A stretch of DNA of 21,207 bases, taken from JBFWNZ01 sp050250795. Lineage in GTDB: Bacteria; Pseudomonadota; Alphaproteobacteria; UBA8366. The stretch is taken from contig JBFWNZ010000021.1 of NCBI GenBank assembly GCA_050250795.1, positions 1 to 21,207 of the forward strand, given 5' to 3'. The first letter of the stretch is position 1, and the number at the start of each line of letters is the position of its first letter. The notes under the pieces are model-generated. The model ran no database searches. It was not told the origin of the DNA and saw only the letters and a list, made by a program, of their open reading frames with translations. Below are positions 6,353-14,204 of the stretch, one piece after another. The position numbers were made by a program, and so were the translations under genes.

Positions 6353-8068
6353 ATGGCGATCGACAAGTCGCGGCTGCCCAGCCGGCATGTGTCCGTGGGC
6401 CCGGCCAGCGCACCGCACCGGTCCTACTACTACGCGATGGGCATGACCGAAGCGGAGATCGCACAGCCTTTCGTCGGCGTCGCCACCTGCTGGAACGAGG
6501 CTGCACCCTGCAACATCGCGTTGAGCCGTCAGGCGCAGGCGGTGAAAATCGGCGTCAAGGCGAAGCAGGGAACCCCGCGCGAGTTCACCACCATCACCGT
6601 TACCGACGGCATCGCGATGGGCCATCAGGGCATGAAGTCCTCGCTTGCGAGCCGCGATCTGATCGCGGATTCCGTCGAACTGACGATGCGCGGTCATTGC
6701 TATGACGCCATTGTCGGGCTTGCCGGCTGCGACAAGTCGCTGCCGGGCATGATGATGGCCATGCTTCGCCTCAACGTGCCGTCGGTCTTCATGTATGGCG
6801 GCTCCATCCTTCCGGGGCGCTTCAAGGGCCGCGACGTGACGGTGCAGGACGTGTTCGAGGCCGTCGGCACGCATGCGGCCGGCAATATGTCCGACGACGA
6901 TCTGCACCATCTGGAATGCGTCGCCTGTCCGTCGGCCGGATCCTGCGGCGGCCAGTTCACGGCCAACACCATGGCCTGCGTGTCCGAAGCGATCGGGCTT
7001 GCATTGCCCGGTTCCGCCGGCGCTCCGGCACCCTATGAATCGCGCGACGCCTATGCCGAGGCGTCGGGCGAGGCCGTGATGAACCTGCTGGCGCTGAACC
7101 TGCGGCCGCGCGATATCGTCACCCGCAAGGCGCTGGAGAATGCAGCGCGCGTCGTGGCCGCATCCGGCGGCTCGACCAATGCGGCCCTGCATCTGCCCGC
7201 CATGGCGCATGAGGCGGGGATCGATTTCGATCTGTTCGACGTCGCCGAAATCTTCAAATCGACCCCCTACATCGCCGACCTGAAGCCCGGCGGCAAATAT
7301 GTGGCGAAGGATCTGTTCGAGATCGGCGGCGTGCCGATACTGATGAAGGCACTGCTGGATGGCGGCTATTTGCATGGCGACTGCCTCACCGTAACCGGCA
7401 AGACCATCGCCGAAGACCTTGAGCGAATTCAGTTTCCGACCGATCAGGATATCGTCCGCCCGACCGTGTCGCCGATCACCAAGACCGGCGGCGTCGTCGG
7501 CCTGCGCGGCAATCTTGCGCCCGAAGGTGCCATCGTGAAGGTCGCCGGTCTGACCGATCTGAAGTTCAGCGGCCCCGCGCGCTGCTTCGACTGCGAGGAG
7601 GAGGCGTTCGAGGCGGTGAAGCAGCGGGCCTATAAGGAAGGCGACGTGTTCGTGATCCGCTACGAGGGGCCGAAGGGCGGCCCCGGCATGCGCGAGATGC
7701 TGGCGACCACGGCGGCGCTGTACGGGCAGGGTACGGGCGGCAAGGTGGCCCTGATCACCGATGGCCGGTTCTCCGGCGCGACCCGCGGCTTCTGTATCGG
7801 CCATGTCGGACCGGAGGCGGCTGTGGGCGGCCCCATCGCCTTGCTGCGCGACGGCTACATGATCACCATCGATGCCGATGAGGGCGTATTGGCGGTCGAC
7901 CTCTCCGACGAGGAGTTGGAGGAGCGGCGCAAGTCGTGGCAGCCGCGCGAGACCGACTATGCCAGCGGCGCCCTCTGGCGTTATGCGCAGACGGTCGGTC
8001 CCGCCGTGAAGGGGGCGATCACCCATCCCGGCGGCAAGGCCGAGAAGCACTGCTACGCCGACATCTGA
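6353..8068 (+). CDS. ilvD: Dihydroxy-acid dehydratase
   Basis: Dehydrates 2,3-dihydroxy-isovalerate and 2,3-dihydroxy-3-methylvalerate to the 2-keto acids in valine, isoleucine, leucine and pantothenate synthesis; cytoplasmic. The 571 residues carry both IlvD/Edd signatures, GCDKSLPGMMMAM (125-137) and LITDGRFSGATRG. The expected Fe-S ligands are Cys53 (APCN), Cys126 (GCDK) and Cys198 (AGSCGG), with Lys128 as the metal-binding carbamylated Lys. The length and WNEAAPCN context fit the shorter [2Fe-2S] class rather than the E. coli-type [4Fe-4S] enzyme. AAGGAGA lies 6 nt before the ATG. Upstream are a 16 bp palindrome and direct repeats; I see no clear leader-peptide attenuator. No other ilv or leu gene is present, so this is a dispersed ilvD. 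A glycosyltransferase gene follows after 4 nt. Confidence 0.97.
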   Translation: MAIDKSRLPSRHVSVGPASAPHRSYYYAMGMTEAEIAQPFVGVATCWNEAAPCNIALSRQAQAVKIGVKAKQGTPREFTTITVTDGIAMGHQGMKSSLASRDLIADSVELTMRGHCYDAIVGLAGCDKSLPGMMMAMLRLNVPSVFMYGGSILPGRFKGRDVTVQDVFEAVGTHAAGNMSDDDLHHLECVACPSAGSCGGQFTANTMACVSEAIGLALPGSAGAPAPYESRDAYAEASGEAVMNLLALNLRPRDIVTRKALENAARVVAASGGSTNAALHLPAMAHEAGIDFDLFDVAEIFKSTPYIADLKPGGKYVAKDLFEIGGVPILMKALLDGGYLHGDCLTVTGKTIAEDLERIQFPTDQDIVRPTVSPITKTGGVVGLRGNLAPEGAIVKVAGLTDLKFSGPARCFDCEEEAFEAVKQRAYKEGDVFVIRYEGPKGGPGMREMLATTAALYGQGTGGKVALITDGRFSGATRGFCIGHVGPEAAVGGPIALLRDGYMITIDADEGVLAVDLSDEELEERRKSWQPRETDYASGALWRYAQTVGPAVKGAITHPGGKAEKHCYADI

Positions 8069-8072
8069 CCCT

Positions 8073-9518
8073 GTGAGCGACCTCGCCGCCCTCCGCGCCC
8101 AGGCCAAAGCCCTGCGTGCGGAGGGCCGCCGCGAGGCCGCGGCCGAAGCATGGGCTGCGCTGCTTGCAGCCAGCCCGGACGACCCCGAGGCATTGTTTCG
8201 GGTTGGCGAGGACAAGCTGTACGGGGGATGGGCAGAAGACGCCGACAGCCTGTTTCTGGCTAGCTTTCAGCGCCGGCGCGATCCGGCGGCCATCGGCATG
8301 GCGCTGCTGGCGCGGCTCTATCGTTCAGTGCCGGCCGAACGGCGGCGCGACGTCATCGAAACATGGGCGAGGGCACATGCACCGGCCGATCCGGTCCCGG
8401 TGCATCGGATTGCAGACCGCAATCCCCAGCGGCCGTTGCGGCTGGGCTATCTCAGTGCCGATCTGCGGGCCCACCCCGTCGGCTTGACCCTCTGGGTACT
8501 GTTCCACTGCCACGACCGCCATCGGTTCGAGGTCCATGCCTTCGCGACGAAACGCCATGGCGACGACATCGCCGCCCAATTGGAACGCGCCGCGGATGTC
8601 TGGCACGATGTCTCCGGCCTGCGAGACGATGCCATCGCCGCCGCGATAGCCGCGGCCGGAATCGATATCCTTGTCGCACCGGCCGCCCAGTTCGACGACA
8701 ACCGGGTGGGCGTACTGCGACGGCGGCCCGCTCCCGTGCAGGTCGTCAGCAATTCGGCGGCCACCACGGGCATGCCGGAGGCCGACTATTTCCTCGGCGA
8801 TTTCGTCGGCACACCCCGCAATGGCCCGGAATGGTTCTCGGAACGGGTGCTGCGGCTTCCCTGCTATACGGTCGCTCCGCTGCCGGCCGAATTGCCGCCC
8901 GTCGCGCCATTGCCGGCCCTGCAGGACGGCCGTGTCACCTTCGGATGTTTCGGCAGCCCCGCCAAGATCGGGGCCGAATGCGTGGCCCTTTGGAGCCGCG
9001 TGCTCAAGGCCGTCCCGCAATCGGACATGCTTCTCAAATATCGGGACGTCTACGGCTGGGCCGCCGTGCGCGAGCGCGTCCTTGCCCTGTTCTCTGCCAG
9101 CGGGATCGATCCGCAGCGCGTGCGATTCGTCCGGGAAGGGCAGGTCAGGACGAACCATCTCGCCGCCTATGCCGAGGTCGATATCGCTCTCGACACCGTG
9201 CCCTTCAACGGCGTTACCACGACCTTCGAGGCTTTGGCGATGGGGGCGCCGGTCATCGCCCTGAACGGTGAGACGATGGCCGCCCGGTCGGCGGCCTCGG
9301 TGCTTATCGGCGCAGGGCTTGCCCCTCTCGTCGCCGACGACGCCGAGGGTTATGCGATGAGGGCCGCCGAACTCGCATCGAACCTTCCCCGTCTGTCCGC
9401 CCTTCGCGGGACGCTGCGGCGGCGCGTGGAGAAGGCCGCCTATTGCGATGCGCGAGGTCATACACGCTGGACGGAACGCTATTTCCGGGCCATCTGGCGC
9501 CGCTATTGCCTGACGTGA
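8073..9518 (+). CDS. GT41-like (SPINDLY/O-GlcNAc transferase C-terminal type) glycosyltransferase with short TPR-like N-terminus
   Basis: A 481-residue protein with the catalytic half of the SPINDLY/OGT family. The N-terminal 70 or so residues are helical and TPR-like (AEGRREAAAEAWAALLAASPDDPEAL). The catalytic region opens RLGYLSADLRAHPVG (123-137), matching RIGYVSPDFRxHPVG with its conserved His. FGCFGSPAKIG carries the nucleotide-contacting Lys298. DIALDTVPFNGVTTTFEALAMGAPV (370-394) is the hallmark donor-site block. The usual NGHT and WLGYPGTTG stretches are changed (VAPAAQFDDNR at 201-211; SNSAATTG at 226-233), so it is a divergent member. The start is GTG at 8073, 4 nt after ilvD, with no clear ribosome site, which suggests coupling to ilvD. 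The acceptor is unknown; bacterial relatives modify proteins such as flagellins or adhesins. Confidence 0.82.
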   Translation: MSDLAALRAQAKALRAEGRREAAAEAWAALLAASPDDPEALFRVGEDKLYGGWAEDADSLFLASFQRRRDPAAIGMALLARLYRSVPAERRRDVIETWARAHAPADPVPVHRIADRNPQRPLRLGYLSADLRAHPVGLTLWVLFHCHDRHRFEVHAFATKRHGDDIAAQLERAADVWHDVSGLRDDAIAAAIAAAGIDILVAPAAQFDDNRVGVLRRRPAPVQVVSNSAATTGMPEADYFLGDFVGTPRNGPEWFSERVLRLPCYTVAPLPAELPPVAPLPALQDGRVTFGCFGSPAKIGAECVALWSRVLKAVPQSDMLLKYRDVYGWAAVRERVLALFSASGIDPQRVRFVREGQVRTNHLAAYAEVDIALDTVPFNGVTTTFEALAMGAPVIALNGETMAARSAASVLIGAGLAPLVADDAEGYAMRAAELASNLPRLSALRGTLRRRVEKAAYCDARGHTRWTERYFRAIWRRYCLT

Positions 9519-9550
9519 TCCGTGGCATACTGGTCCGACAAGAAACCGGA

Positions 9551-9557
9551 AGGGAGG
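9551..9557 (+). promoter_or_regulatory. Shine-Dalgarno fixing the SnoaL-like protein start
   Basis: AGGGAGG precedes the ATG at 9563 by 5 nt. It decides this start over an in-frame ATG at 9443, which lies inside the preceding glycosyltransferase gene. Confidence 0.7.
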
Positions 9558-9562
9558 CTGGA

Positions 9563-9979
9563 ATGTCGGACCTGCGTGTCACGCCCGAGGAATACACGGA
9601 GATCATGAATCTCTATTCCGCCTACAACCTCGCCAGCGATTCGGGCGATGCGGAATGGTATGCGAACTGCTTCACGGAAAACGGCGAGCATCACGGCACT
9701 TACGACGTCTACGGCCGGACCGATCTGCAGAAGTACAAAGCGGAGGAAGCGGCCAAGCGCAACCACCTCTATCGCCGCCATTGGAACGGCAGCCTGCATC
9801 TGGAAAAGCTGGATGCCGCCACCATCCGCGGTCGTTGTTACCTGTTCGGCTATAACGGCATGCCCGGCGAACTGCCGCATATGACGCATGCCGGCGTCTA
9901 CACCGATACGATCGTGCTGGAGAACGGGGCCTGGAAATTCGCGAAGCGCCGCCTGCGTTTCGACGGCACCCTGAAATAG
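9563..9979 (+). CDS. SnoaL-like / NTF2-fold domain protein
   Basis: A 138-residue single-domain protein of the cone-shaped alpha+beta barrel (SnoaL_4/NTF2-like) type. Seen in order are an N-terminal helix ending LYSAYNLASDSGDAEWYANCFTENG (17-41), a strand region HHGTYDVYGRTDL, the element HLYRRHWNG (68-76), and C-terminal strands with GVYTDTIVLENGAWKFAKRRL (111-131). Members act as small-molecule isomerases, hydrolases or dehydratases, or simply bind ligands. No catalytic set can be assigned with confidence; Asp26, His73 and Arg71 are the polar residues in family-conserved positions. It lies 44 nt after the glycosyltransferase, so it may have its own promoter. It ends one base from the stop of the convergent exonuclease gene. 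Confidence 0.8.
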   Translation: MSDLRVTPEEYTEIMNLYSAYNLASDSGDAEWYANCFTENGEHHGTYDVYGRTDLQKYKAEEAAKRNHLYRRHWNGSLHLEKLDAATIRGRCYLFGYNGMPGELPHMTHAGVYTDTIVLENGAWKFAKRRLRFDGTLK

Positions 9980-9980
9980 G

Positions 9981-10766
9981 TCAGACCGGGTCGGCCAGCT
10001 CGCACCAGACGGGCGTGTGATCCGACGCCCGTTCGCGGCCGCGCGGATCGCGATCGACGGCCGCAGCGACCAACCGGTCGGCCGCCTGCGGCGACAGCAG
10101 CAAATGGTCGATGCGCAGCCCTTCGTCGCGCTGCCAGCGCCCCGCCTGGTAATCCCAGTAGCTGTAGCGTTCGGGGCCCGGCTCAGGATGCAAGGCGTCG
10201 AGCGCGTCCGTCAGTCCCATATGCAGCAAGGTCCGGAAGCGGGCACGCGATTCGGGCTGGCAAAGCGCGTCCGACGCGAAACCGATCGGGTCGTAGACAT
10301 CGTCGTCGGTCGGACAGACGTTGTAGTCGCCGCCCAGCACGAACGGCCGCTCCGCCGGCAACAACGTGTCCCGGACATGCGCGATCAGCCGATCCATCCA
10401 GGCCAGCTTGTAGGCGAACTTCTCGCCCGGCCAGGGATTGCCGTTCGGCAGGTAAATTGCGGCGATTCGGATACCTCGAACCGTCGCCTCAAGATAACGG
10501 GACTGGACGTCGCCATCGTCGCCCGGAAGTCCGGGCTGCACGTCCTCCATCGGGTGACGCGACAGAATAGCGACGCCGTTATAGCTCTTTTGGCCGTGGA
10601 TCGCGGCCTTGTAGCCGAGCGCCTCGATCTCCAGCAGCGGAAAACCGTGGTCCTCGGTCTTGATTTCCTGGAGCAGAGCGACGTCGGGCTTCGCCGCCTC
10701 AAGCCATTCCAGCACGCGCGGCAACCGGGCCTTGATCGAATTGACGTTGAAGGTCGCGATCTTCAT
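9981..10766 (-). CDS. xthA: Exodeoxyribonuclease III (AP endonuclease)
   Basis: A 261-residue Mg2+-dependent enzyme of the exonuclease/endonuclease/phosphatase fold that cuts abasic sites and degrades 3' ends of duplex DNA in base excision repair. All expected active-site residues are visible: Asn7 (FNVNSIK), Glu34 (LLQEIKT), Tyr105 (YLPNGNP), Asp147 and Asn149 (GGDYNV), Asp220 (RIDHLL) and His250 (SDHTPVW). Length is standard. It is the second gene of a minus-strand pair, starting 57 nt after the erpA-like gene, and probably shares its transcript. Its ribosome site is weak. Its stop codon is one base away from the stop of the convergent SnoaL-like gene. The xthA assignment rests on family residues; a few alphaproteobacteria carry two such paralogues. 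Confidence 0.95.
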   Translation of the reverse strand: MKIATFNVNSIKARLPRVLEWLEAAKPDVALLQEIKTEDHGFPLLEIEALGYKAAIHGQKSYNGVAILSRHPMEDVQPGLPGDDGDVQSRYLEATVRGIRIAAIYLPNGNPWPGEKFAYKLAWMDRLIAHVRDTLLPAERPFVLGGDYNVCPTDDDVYDPIGFASDALCQPESRARFRTLLHMGLTDALDALHPEPGPERYSYWDYQAGRWQRDEGLRIDHLLLSPQAADRLVAAAVDRDPRGRERASDHTPVWCELADPV

Positions 10767-10823
10767 GGCCGCAGGATTGCCACGGAACGGTCGCGAGTGT
10801 CCACCGGCGCGGGCCGGACCGAA

Positions 10824-11192
10824 TCAAATCGAGAAGGAACTGCCGCAGCCGCAGGAGGATGAGGCGTTCGGATTGCGGACCTGAAAGGACGATCCCACGA
10901 GGTCCTCCACGAAATCGATCTCCGAACCGGCCAGGAGGTCGAGCGAAGTCTGGTCGACGACCAGGCGAACGCCATCGCGCTCGAAGACAGCATCGTCGCC
11001 TTTCGCGGTGTCGTCGAAACCGAAACCGTACTGGAATCCCGAGCAACCGCCGCCCGAGACCGTGAGGCGCAGCATCAGATCCGGCTTGCCGTCGGCCTCG
11101 ATCAGCACGGCGACACGGCGTGCCGCCGCCGCGGTCAGCGCGACGGCGCGGGGTCGATCTTCGGCAGGTGCGGTTGCAAAGACGTCGTTCAT
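10824..11192 (-). CDS. erpA: HesB/IscA-family iron-sulfur cluster carrier (ErpA-like)
   Basis: A 122-residue A-type carrier that delivers Fe-S clusters to apo-proteins in the cytoplasm. The three ligand cysteines are present: Cys50 in SGGGCSGFQY and Cys114/Cys116 in SSSCGCGSSF. The conserved block FVEDLVGSSFQVRNPNA lies before the CGC pair. The start is placed at 11192 (MNDVF) because GGAGA stands 6 nt upstream. An ATG at 11204 in the same frame has no ribosome site and overlaps that motif. It is first in a minus-strand pair with xth and divergent from the dGTPase-like gene. No isc or suf genes are nearby. Choice of erpA over iscA rests on the stand-alone context and overall similarity, so the symbol is less sure than the family. 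Confidence 0.9.
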   Translation of the reverse strand: MNDVFATAPAEDRPRAVALTAAAARRVAVLIEADGKPDLMLRLTVSGGGCSGFQYGFGFDDTAKGDDAVFERDGVRLVVDQTSLDLLAGSEIDFVEDLVGSSFQVRNPNASSSCGCGSSFSI

Positions 11193-11197
11193 CCCGA

Positions 11198-11202
11198 TCT
11201 CC
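11198..11202 (-). promoter_or_regulatory. Shine-Dalgarno deciding the erpA-like start
   Basis: On the minus strand GGAGA precedes ATG 11192 at good spacing. It overlaps the upstream in-frame ATG at 11204, which makes that longer start unlikely. Confidence 0.65.
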
Positions 11203-11236
11203 ATTCACGACGCTAGGGTATTGCGCCGCTATCCCT

Positions 11237-11264
11237 TAGTTATGTGTTTGCGAGCCACTGTCAA
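11237..11264 (-). promoter_or_regulatory. Possible erpA promoter
   Basis: The minus strand shows a perfect -35 TTGACA (11264-11259) followed after 16 nt by TAACTA (11242-11237), about 45 nt before the erpA start. The -10 match is poor, so only the -35 element is striking. It lies in the 91 bp region between the divergent erpA and dgt-like starts. Confidence 0.3.
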
Positions 11265-11283
11265 TCCGGAAGCCTGTCCGTTG

Positions 11284-12429
11284 ATGCGCGCCCCCTATGC
11301 CAGCGACCCCGCAAAAAGCCGCGGACGGCTCCATCCTGAGGCTGAAAGCGCGACGCGAAGCTGCTTTCAGCGCGACCGGGACCGGATCATCCATTCCACC
11401 GCCTTCCGGCGCCTGAAGCACAAGACGCAGGTCTTCATCGCACCGGAGGGCGACCACTATCGGACGCGGCTGACCCACAGTCTGGAAGTCTCGCAGATCG
11501 CCCGCGGCCTCGCACGCTCGCTCGGCCTGGACGAGGACCTCGCCGAGGCTTTGGCTCTAGCCCATGATTTCGGCCATCCACCCTTCGGGCATGCAGGAGA
11601 GACGGCGCTCAACGAGATGATGCGGCCCTTCGGCGGCTTCGATCACAACGACCAGACCCTGCGCGTGCTGACCATGCTGGAACACCGCTATGCCGAGTTC
11701 GACGGCCTCAACCTGACCTGGGAAACGCTGGAAGGCGTGGTCAAGCACAACGGACCGATCAAGGCACCGCTGACGCGAACCTTGAAGGAATACTGCGTCC
11801 ACCACGATCTCGAACTGAACAGCTACGCAGGTCCGGAGGCCCAGGTCGCAGCCATCGCCGACGATATTGCCTACGACCATCACGACATCGACGACGGGCT
11901 GCGCGCCGGGCTGCTGCGCGTCGAGGATTTCGAGGCGGTGCCGTATGTCGGCGCAGTATTCGAGTCCGTCAAGGCGCGCTATCCGAAACTCGAACAGACC
12001 CGCCTGATCCACGAATCGGTCCGGCGCCTGATCGACCTGACGGTCAACGACGTGCTGGCGGAGAGCCGCCGTCGCCTGCACGCATCGGGAGCCCGATCCG
12101 CTGCCGATGTCCGGGCATTGGACCACCCGGTGATTGCCTTCTCCGAGGAGATGCGCGAAAAGGACCGCGCCTTGAAACGCTTCCTGTTCGCGCGAGTCTA
12201 CCGGCATCCTTCGGTGACGCGGGAAACCGACCGGGCGCAACAGGTGCTGAAGCAGTTGTTCGCGCGTCTCCTCGACGAACCGGCGATCCTGCCGCCGCCC
12301 TGGCGGAAGACTCTGAGCGGCGAGGGACAGGCGGCAACGGCACGGGTCATTGCCGACTATATCGCCGGCATGACCGACCCATATGCCCTGCGCCGTCATG
12401 CCGAGCTATGCGGCAACGCCGCAGGCTGA
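11284..12429 (+). CDS. Deoxyguanosinetriphosphate triphosphohydrolase-like protein (HD domain)
   Basis: A 381-residue HD-superfamily dNTP triphosphohydrolase of the Dgt-like group, expected to split dNTPs to nucleosides and triphosphate and so help balance nucleotide pools. Diagnostic blocks are FQRDRDRIIHSTAFRRLKHKTQVF (28-51), then HYRTRLTHSLEV with metal ligand His65. These are followed by ALAHDFGHPPFGHAGE with the HD pair His94/Asp95, and IADDIAYDHHDIDDGL with the last metal Asp. The start at MRAPYASDP is chosen because alphaproteobacterial homologues typically begin this way. An upstream in-frame ATG at 11242 is possible, and neither has a strong ribosome site. The still longer frame back to 11008 runs inside the opposite-strand erpA gene and is rejected. 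argS follows after 17 nt. Confidence 0.9.
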   Translation: MRAPYASDPAKSRGRLHPEAESATRSCFQRDRDRIIHSTAFRRLKHKTQVFIAPEGDHYRTRLTHSLEVSQIARGLARSLGLDEDLAEALALAHDFGHPPFGHAGETALNEMMRPFGGFDHNDQTLRVLTMLEHRYAEFDGLNLTWETLEGVVKHNGPIKAPLTRTLKEYCVHHDLELNSYAGPEAQVAAIADDIAYDHHDIDDGLRAGLLRVEDFEAVPYVGAVFESVKARYPKLEQTRLIHESVRRLIDLTVNDVLAESRRRLHASGARSAADVRALDHPVIAFSEEMREKDRALKRFLFARVYRHPSVTRETDRAQQVLKQLFARLLDEPAILPPPWRKTLSGEGQAATARVIADYIAGMTDPYALRRHAELCGNAAG

Positions 12430-12446
12430 CGGAGCATGCGGAACGA

Positions 12447-14204
12447 ATGAATATTTTCGCGCAGTATCGGGGGGCGGTTCTTCAGGCCCTGGAATCCCTG
12501 ACCGCCGAAGGACGTCTCCCGTCCGGCCTTGAAACGGCTCGGGTCACGGTGGAGCCGCCGCGCGAAGCCGCGCACGGAGACCTCGCGACCAACGCGGCCA
12601 TGATCCTGGCCAAGCCCGCAAGCATGAACCCGCGCGAACTCGCCGCCATGCTCACGGAGAAGCTCGCGGCCATGCCCGGCGTGTCCGAATGCACTGTCGC
12701 CGGTCCCGGCTTCATCAACCTGCGCCTCGCGCCGGAAGTCTGGCAGAACTGCCTGCATGCCATCCTGAGCGAGGGGCCGGATGACGGCATCGCGAACCTG
12801 GGGCAGGGCGCCAAGGTCAATGTCGAGTATGTCTCGGCGAATCCGACCGGGCCGCTGCATGTGGGGCATGCCCGCGGGACCGTCGTCGGCGATGTTCTGG
12901 CGTCGCTGCTCGCAAAGGTCGGCTTCGATGTCTGCCGCGAGTATTACATCAACGATGCGGGCAGCCAGGTCGATACGCTGGCCCGGTCGGCCTATCTGCG
13001 ATACCGGGAAGCCCTCGGGGAATCGGTCGGCGAGATACCGGAAGGCCTCTATCCCGGCGACTACCTGATTCCGGTGGGACAGGAACTCGCCGCGAAGGAT
13101 GGGCGGCGCTGGATCGACGCGGCGGAAGCGGAATGGCTGCCGGTCGTCCGCCAGTTCGCCATCGACCGCATGATGGACATGATTCGCGACGACCTCGCCG
13201 CGATGGAAGTCCGGCACGACCTTTTCACCTCGGAGCGACGTCTCGTCGAAGCAGGCAAGGTCGACGCAGCGCTGGAATGGCTGGACGGGCTTGGCCTCAT
13301 CTACACCGGCGTCCTGGAGCCTCCGAAGGGCAAGCAGCCGGACGATTGGGAACCGCGGCCGCAGACGCTGTTCCGGGCGACCCAGTTCGGAGACGATGTC
13401 GACCGTGCGCTCCGCAAATCCGATGGAAGCTGGACCTATTTCGCCGGCGATATCGCCTATCATCTCGACAAGTTCCGCCGCGGCTATGCCGAACAGATCG
13501 ACGTCTGGGGCGCGGACCACGGCGGATACGTCAAGCGGATGCAGGCGGCAACCCGGGCAATCAGCGAGGGACAGGCACGACTCGACGTTAAAATCTGCCA
13601 GATCGTGAAGCTGCTGGACAAAGGCGAACCGGTAAAAATGTCCAAGCGCGCGGGATCTTTCGTGACTCTGCGCGATCTGGTCGATGCGGTCGGCAAGGAC
13701 GTCGTGCGCTTCATCATGCTGACCCGCAAGAACGACGCGCCGCTCGATTTCGACCTGAGCGCGGTCAAGGAACAATCGCGGGAAAACCCTGTTTTCTATG
13801 TGCAATATGCCCATGCGCGCTGCCATTCCGTAAAGCGCATGGCCGCAGAGGCGATCCCAGGCATCGACCTCGACACGGCTGCGCTGGCGAAGGCCCCGCT
13901 GGATCGCTTGAGCCATGACGCGGAACTCGCCCTCATCCGGATGCTTGCGGCCTGGCCTCGCGCGGTCGAAGCTGCGGCCGAAGCCCATGAACCGCACCGG
14001 CTGGCGTTTTTTCTGTACGATCTTGCCGCGGCCTTTCATGGTCTCTGGACGCTCGGCAGCCGGGAGGATGTAAGTCTGCGGTTCGTGATTGCCGAGGATC
14101 CTGCGTTGAGCACGGCCCGGCTGGCATTGGCCGCCGGTGTCGAGGCAGTCATAGGCTCCGGCTTGCGACTGTTCGGCGTAACCCCGGTCGAGGAGATGCG
14201 GTGA
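12447..14204 (+). CDS. argS: Arginyl-tRNA synthetase
   Basis: Charges tRNA-Arg with arginine in the cytoplasm; a class I enzyme of 585 residues. The N-terminal Add1 domain (ALESLTAEGRL...EAAHGDLATNAAM) is followed by the catalytic domain with VEYVSANPTGPLHVGHARG, where HVGH (138-141) is the HIGH motif, and EYYINDAGSQ. A KMSK-type loop KMSKRAGSFVTL begins at residue 397; many ArgRS lack this motif, so its presence is worth noting. The DALR anticodon-binding domain ends the protein. The ATG at 12447 lies 17 nt after the dGTPase-like gene; an in-frame ATG at 12408 would overlap that gene. Its stop TGA overlaps the start of the SPOR gene (TGATG), a sign of translational coupling. Confidence 0.97.
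   Translation: MNIFAQYRGAVLQALESLTAEGRLPSGLETARVTVEPPREAAHGDLATNAAMILAKPASMNPRELAAMLTEKLAAMPGVSECTVAGPGFINLRLAPEVWQNCLHAILSEGPDDGIANLGQGAKVNVEYVSANPTGPLHVGHARGTVVGDVLASLLAKVGFDVCREYYINDAGSQVDTLARSAYLRYREALGESVGEIPEGLYPGDYLIPVGQELAAKDGRRWIDAAEAEWLPVVRQFAIDRMMDMIRDDLAAMEVRHDLFTSERRLVEAGKVDAALEWLDGLGLIYTGVLEPPKGKQPDDWEPRPQTLFRATQFGDDVDRALRKSDGSWTYFAGDIAYHLDKFRRGYAEQIDVWGADHGGYVKRMQAATRAISEGQARLDVKICQIVKLLDKGEPVKMSKRAGSFVTLRDLVDAVGKDVVRFIMLTRKNDAPLDFDLSAVKEQSRENPVFYVQYAHARCHSVKRMAAEAIPGIDLDTAALAKAPLDRLSHDAELALIRMLAAWPRAVEAAAEAHEPHRLAFFLYDLAAAFHGLWTLGSREDVSLRFVIAEDPALSTARLALAAGVEAVIGSGLRLFGVTPVEEMR

Noticed and set aside
6200..8215. 671-codon open frame on the minus strand opposite ilvD
   Set aside because: It is the complement of a fully motif-bearing ilvD. 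The translation is rich in Arg, His, Gly and Ala with no recognisable domain, as expected from antisense frames in GC-rich DNA. It also has no ribosome site.
10804..10817. CCGGC-GCGG-GCCGG hairpin between erpA and xth
   Set aside because: It is a short GC-rich inverted repeat without a T-tract on the transcribed strand. Such repeats arise often by chance at this base composition.
11008..11283. N-terminal extension of the dGTPase-like gene by 92 codons
   Set aside because: Most of it lies antisense to the erpA-like gene and its translation has low-complexity Ser/Arg/Ala character. Homologues normally begin near MRAPYA.
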